In this document: in pieces, positions 61,297 to 64,000 of the stretch
Layout: each line of letters begins with the position of its first letter
Numbering within the stretch: the stretch's first letter is position 1
Source: an uncultured Candidatus Saccharibacteria bacterium
GTDB taxonomy: Bacteria; Patescibacteriota; Saccharimonadia; Saccharimonadales; Saccharimonadaceae
DNA length: 64,000 nucleotides
Assembly: GCA_946538495.1 (NCBI GenBank)
Contig: CAMNGP010000001.1
Location: 1 to 64,000 of the forward strand
Direction: 5' to 3'
The notes under the pieces: model-generated
What the model was told of the DNA's origin: nothing
What the model saw: only the letters and a program-made list of their open reading frames with translations
Databases searched by the model: none
Program-made: the position numbers and the translations under genes

Positions 61297-62007
61297 TCAT
61301 TTTTTGACTTTATCGGTAATCGTGACACCGCCAAAACCGCCAGCCGCGTCGATATAAATAGTGTATTTACCTTTTTCGGAGGCGGATTTGCGGTCATCGG
61401 AAATACCGCCAAAAATGAAGCCAGATTTGAGTTTGACTTTGACATCTTCTGGGACTTTGATATCAATCCCACCAAAGAGGGCAAAAGCCTTAATTACGGT
61501 GTCTTTTTCAAATTTGGCATTTCGAAGATCTAGATTAACGCCACCAAAGATAGCGGAGACGTTAGAACCGGTAAAGACTTCGTCTTTATAAACGCGGTCA
61601 CTACCAGAAAAGGCGGCAAATTGAGAATCCATAGTTTTGCCATCTTTTGTAGCTTCGGCGACTTTCTTCGCGACTTCCTGGTCGTTTTTGCTATGAAAAA
61701 TGCTTTTAATGATAATGGAGAGGCCGGCCGCAACAAGAAAGACTGCAAGAATCACTTTCCAAGCTACATCGTAGGAAAAGACATCTTGAGCAGCCAAAAG
61801 CAAAATAACACCTACAGCAATAAAACCGAGGCTCATGATTTTGTCTTTATCAGTAATGAGACTAACGACGCTCGGAATGATAATGAATAGAGTCCACCAG
61901 CCATCAAAGAAGATGTCGAGATTAAATAATCCGAGGGCATTGCCGCCAAAAATAATGCCTAGGGCGATAATGGCGATACCCCAAATAATTGGTTTAATTT
62001 GTTTCAT
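61297..62007 (-). CDS. LiaF-like membrane protein (DUF5668 and cell-wall response domain)
   Basis: This 236-residue protein has four membrane helices in the first 110 residues (including WGIAIIALGIIFGGNALGLF and GWWTLFIIIPSVVSLITDKD) and a C-terminal beta-helix-like domain with repeated FGG (FGGVNLDLRNA, FGGIDIKVPEDVKVK, FGGISDD). This is the LiaF arrangement, in which the protein restrains cell-envelope stress signalling. No LiaS/LiaR pair is adjacent; a soluble kinase/regulator pair lies at 45583-47585. The ribosome site is AAGGAGT. Confidence 0.85.
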   Translation of the reverse strand: MKQIKPIIWGIAIIALGIIFGGNALGLFNLDIFFDGWWTLFIIIPSVVSLITDKDKIMSLGFIAVGVILLLAAQDVFSYDVAWKVILAVFLVAAGLSIIIKSIFHSKNDQEVAKKVAEATKDGKTMDSQFAAFSGSDRVYKDEVFTGSNVSAIFGGVNLDLRNAKFEKDTVIKAFALFGGIDIKVPEDVKVKLKSGFIFGGISDDRKSASEKGKYTIYIDAAGGFGGVTITDKVKK

Positions 62008-62041
62008 ATTAAGTACTCCTTTAGAATGAATTATAACACAG

Positions 62042-63823
62042 TTATTTTTTATTAGCTAAGAGGCGTGGGCGGATGATGAAGATAAAGATCCCGATTGATA
62101 GAGCAGCAACGATTTCGCAAATCATCTCGGCATGCGAAACGGCTATTTCGGTTTGCTGAGTATATGTATTAGCGCCGCTATTAGGAACAACAATATCTTC
62201 TTCGTCTTCTGGAATTAAATCTTTTAGGTTCTTCATCATACTTTCGGGGATGTGGCCGATAACAAGGGCTTCGGCATTTTTGACTAGACTATAAGTATAA
62301 TAAAGTGAATAATCTTCGCCGAAAGTTTCTTGAGTGTACTTGGCGTCTGCAATGATAAGTGGCGCCAAAGCTTTAACTAGAAGTGGTAAGTTAGTTTTAA
62401 TAACTTCAAATTCTTCTTTAGAAACGGTGGGTGAGCCACTAGGTAAATCTTTGTAATCGTCATATACTCCCATATATCCAGTTAAAAAGGTTAGCAATTC
62501 ATTGACGTCGTTGCTCGTAGCGGTGCCCTTGAGTACTTTAACAAGATCCTTATATGGTGGGAAATCGTCGAGTGAGCTACCATAGTTTTTTCCCAAATCA
62601 GTGAATGCATTTAAAGCTATCATGCCAACTAAGCCGTCAGTACTTGTAATAAAATCAGTAAGTTCGGATTGTTTGTCGAGATGTCTCAATTGATAAATTT
62701 TCATAAGTTCAGATAGCGGAGGTTTTACTTCTGAGTCGAAGTATTCGCGAGTAAGGCCGTTTTCGTTGACGAATTTAAGCCATGAATCCATGTAGTCTCG
62801 ACCGTTCATGGTGCTAACCTCTTCGACGAGTTTTTGGTTATCGGCGAGGATATTATATACTCTCGTACTGTCGGTGAGATCAGAAATATTAACCATAGAA
62901 GTAATTATTTCAAGGTCGGCGGGATGGATCTCTTCGTAAGTGCCAGTATTATAGAATCCCCACAGTTCTGGAAAAACATAGCCAAGTAACAAATCGTTAC
63001 CATCTTTGACGTCGTGGATGTTGGTGTAGCCAGTTGCTACAGTGCTGGCTCTTGGTGCGCCAAAGGTATAAACATAAAAATCGTCTGGTGCTATTTTGTA
63101 ATTGGCAAGGTTTTTGTTGATGGTTTTTGCAAACAAGTCAATTACGGCGCCACCACGCGAATAACCAACTACCCAAACTTTGCAATTTGCAAGATTACGG
63201 CTCGACATATATTGGCTAAATCTATCTACGATAAAGCCAGCAGATTCGGAGAATCCGGCATGGTCGCCAGTCGTGCCGACATTGAAATTAGAAAGCCATT
63301 CAGTCATGTAATTATAGTTGCGTGGTGCGACCACTACTAATTCTTGACCACTAGCTAATGTTTTTCGCGCAATAGTAGTGCCCATGGAGTGGCCGTCGTC
63401 TTCCGAAGAAAGATCCCAACTTTGATAGTCAGAAAAACCGAGTTGATTTAGAAGGTCATAGAGTTTGGGATTAGGCTTAGATGGGTCGTATGGATAGCCG
63501 TCGTTTTGATTTTCGTAGCCAGCGAGTGCAAGAGCGTATGACATGGCGCGAAGCTTAGGGTGGTCACCAGGGGAAGGCTCTTCGAAATAAAAGTCACTGT
63601 AATTGATAGTACCAGTAGCGTCAAGCGCATCATAGACACTTTCCCATGGATTGTTTTCATCCTCGATAAAAGCATAGTATGGGTAAGTAACCGTGATTTC
63701 ATCTGAGCTTGTCGTAAAAGCTTTGACCATAAATGAGCCAGATGAGCTTACGACGATAATTCCAGCAACTAAAATATAAGTTATAGTTTTTAATCTTGAT
63801 TTAAAAAAATTAGTAACTCGCAC
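62042..63823 (-). CDS. Surface lipase-like alpha/beta hydrolase with sortase-like signal
   Basis: This 593-residue protein (GTG start, AAAGGAGT upstream) has a signal segment (about 15-35), then a lipase-type hydrolase domain with the nucleophile elbow VVGYSRGGAVIDLF and a likely acid and histidine further on (DVKDGNDLL, TYEEIHPADL). The C-terminus has VVPNSGANT, then a membrane helix (EIVAALSIGIFIFII) and the basic RPRLLANKK, so it is probably wall- or membrane-anchored. It resembles class 3 lipase/DUF2974 proteins. It could release fatty acids for the acyl-CoA ligase at 16432. Confidence 0.82.
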   Translation of the reverse strand: MRVTNFFKSRLKTITYILVAGIIVVSSSGSFMVKAFTTSSDEITVTYPYYAFIEDENNPWESVYDALDATGTINYSDFYFEEPSPGDHPKLRAMSYALALAGYENQNDGYPYDPSKPNPKLYDLLNQLGFSDYQSWDLSSEDDGHSMGTTIARKTLASGQELVVVAPRNYNYMTEWLSNFNVGTTGDHAGFSESAGFIVDRFSQYMSSRNLANCKVWVVGYSRGGAVIDLFAKTINKNLANYKIAPDDFYVYTFGAPRASTVATGYTNIHDVKDGNDLLLGYVFPELWGFYNTGTYEEIHPADLEIITSMVNISDLTDSTRVYNILADNQKLVEEVSTMNGRDYMDSWLKFVNENGLTREYFDSEVKPPLSELMKIYQLRHLDKQSELTDFITSTDGLVGMIALNAFTDLGKNYGSSLDDFPPYKDLVKVLKGTATSNDVNELLTFLTGYMGVYDDYKDLPSGSPTVSKEEFEVIKTNLPLLVKALAPLIIADAKYTQETFGEDYSLYYTYSLVKNAEALVIGHIPESMMKNLKDLIPEDEEDIVVPNSGANTYTQQTEIAVSHAEMICEIVAALSIGIFIFIIRPRLLANKK

Positions 63824-63897
63824 CTCTACTCCTTTATGCTTTTATTATAGCATAAGTAAGTTGAGCGTGCGAGTTAATAATATTATTGTTTTAACTA

Positions 63898-64000
63898 TTA
63901 AAGGCTATTGTCTTGTTCGTTATTTGACTTTTCGGACGGAGTTTTTGACTGGTTATCTTCGTCGCTTGGTTTATCGGGCGGAGTGCCACCTTGAGCGCCG
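63898..64000 (-). CDS. C-terminal fragment of a gene running off the window
   Basis: An open frame on the minus strand enters from the right edge and stops at 63898. It reads about 33 residues of Gly/Pro/Ser/Asp/Asn-rich tail (GGTPPDKPSDEDNQSKTPSE and on). The low-complexity composition resembles the tail of a surface protein. The promoter of the 63823 gene lies between the two, so they are separate units. Confidence 0.55.
   Translation of the reverse strand, partial: GAQGGTPPDKPSDEDNQSKTPSEKSNNEQDNSL

Overview
The window reads as a chromosome segment of a host-associated member of the Candidate Phyla Radiation, most likely Candidatus Saccharibacteria (TM7). This is inferred from gene content and not confirmed by any search. 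The reasons are a compact genome with overlapping genes and the standard code (TGA is a stop), a short AlaRS without its C-terminal domain, DnaX and RecR that have lost zinc-ribbon cysteines, scavenging-type metabolism (queuosine from preQ1, acyl-CoA ligase, minimal phosphatidylglycerol synthesis) and a surface rich in sortase-like, LysM/CHAP and FISUMP proteins.

Layout. 1-5092: the nusG-rplK-rplA-rplJ-rplL ribosomal block, broken by two GC-rich orphan genes between rplK and rplA and by a membrane gene between rplA and rplJ, with an L10 leader and a probable L1 operator. 5093-10845: a KilA-N protein, a class V aminotransferase, a secreted FISUMP protein with an orphan 3' copy, and a membrane DsbA-like protein. 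10846-22934: dnaX-dnaB, ybaB-recR, acyl-CoA ligase, cdsA/pgsA/yqeG lipid genes, nrnA-hydrolase-cysS. 22977-25934: tgt-queA-queH. 26082-31788: AI-2E family transporter, flippase-like protein and a heterodimeric ABC exporter. 31844-33703: tmk-ung-dCMP deaminase. 33878-43611: cutinase/VWA surface protein, typA-tatD, cysteine desulfurase-mnmA, alaS. 43657-47585: an overlapping histidine kinase/response regulator/pseudouridine synthase/FtsA-like operon. 47635-53193: envelope genes including a RuvX-MltG fusion, then obgE. 53260-57261: four YdcK-like hexapeptide-repeat genes around trmD plus an orphan small RNA. 57388-64000: recG, rsmD, sortase-like surface proteins, tRNA-Leu, MBL hydrolase, LiaF-like protein and a lipase-like protein.

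Two genome-wide signals stand out. First, there is a family of about 14 palindromic elements with a shared GC-rich core whose long arms are unrelated between copies and match the host locus. Some copies form intergenic terminators. Others lie in frame inside tgt, queA (twice), mnmA, obgE and perhaps the pseudouridine synthase. They resemble Rickettsia palindromic elements in behaviour, but their arms look like inverted copies of host sequence. Second, at least 13 genes have a -10 box followed by exactly six bases and then the start codon, which predicts leaderless mRNAs, whereas operon-internal and GC-rich acquired genes use Shine-Dalgarno sites.
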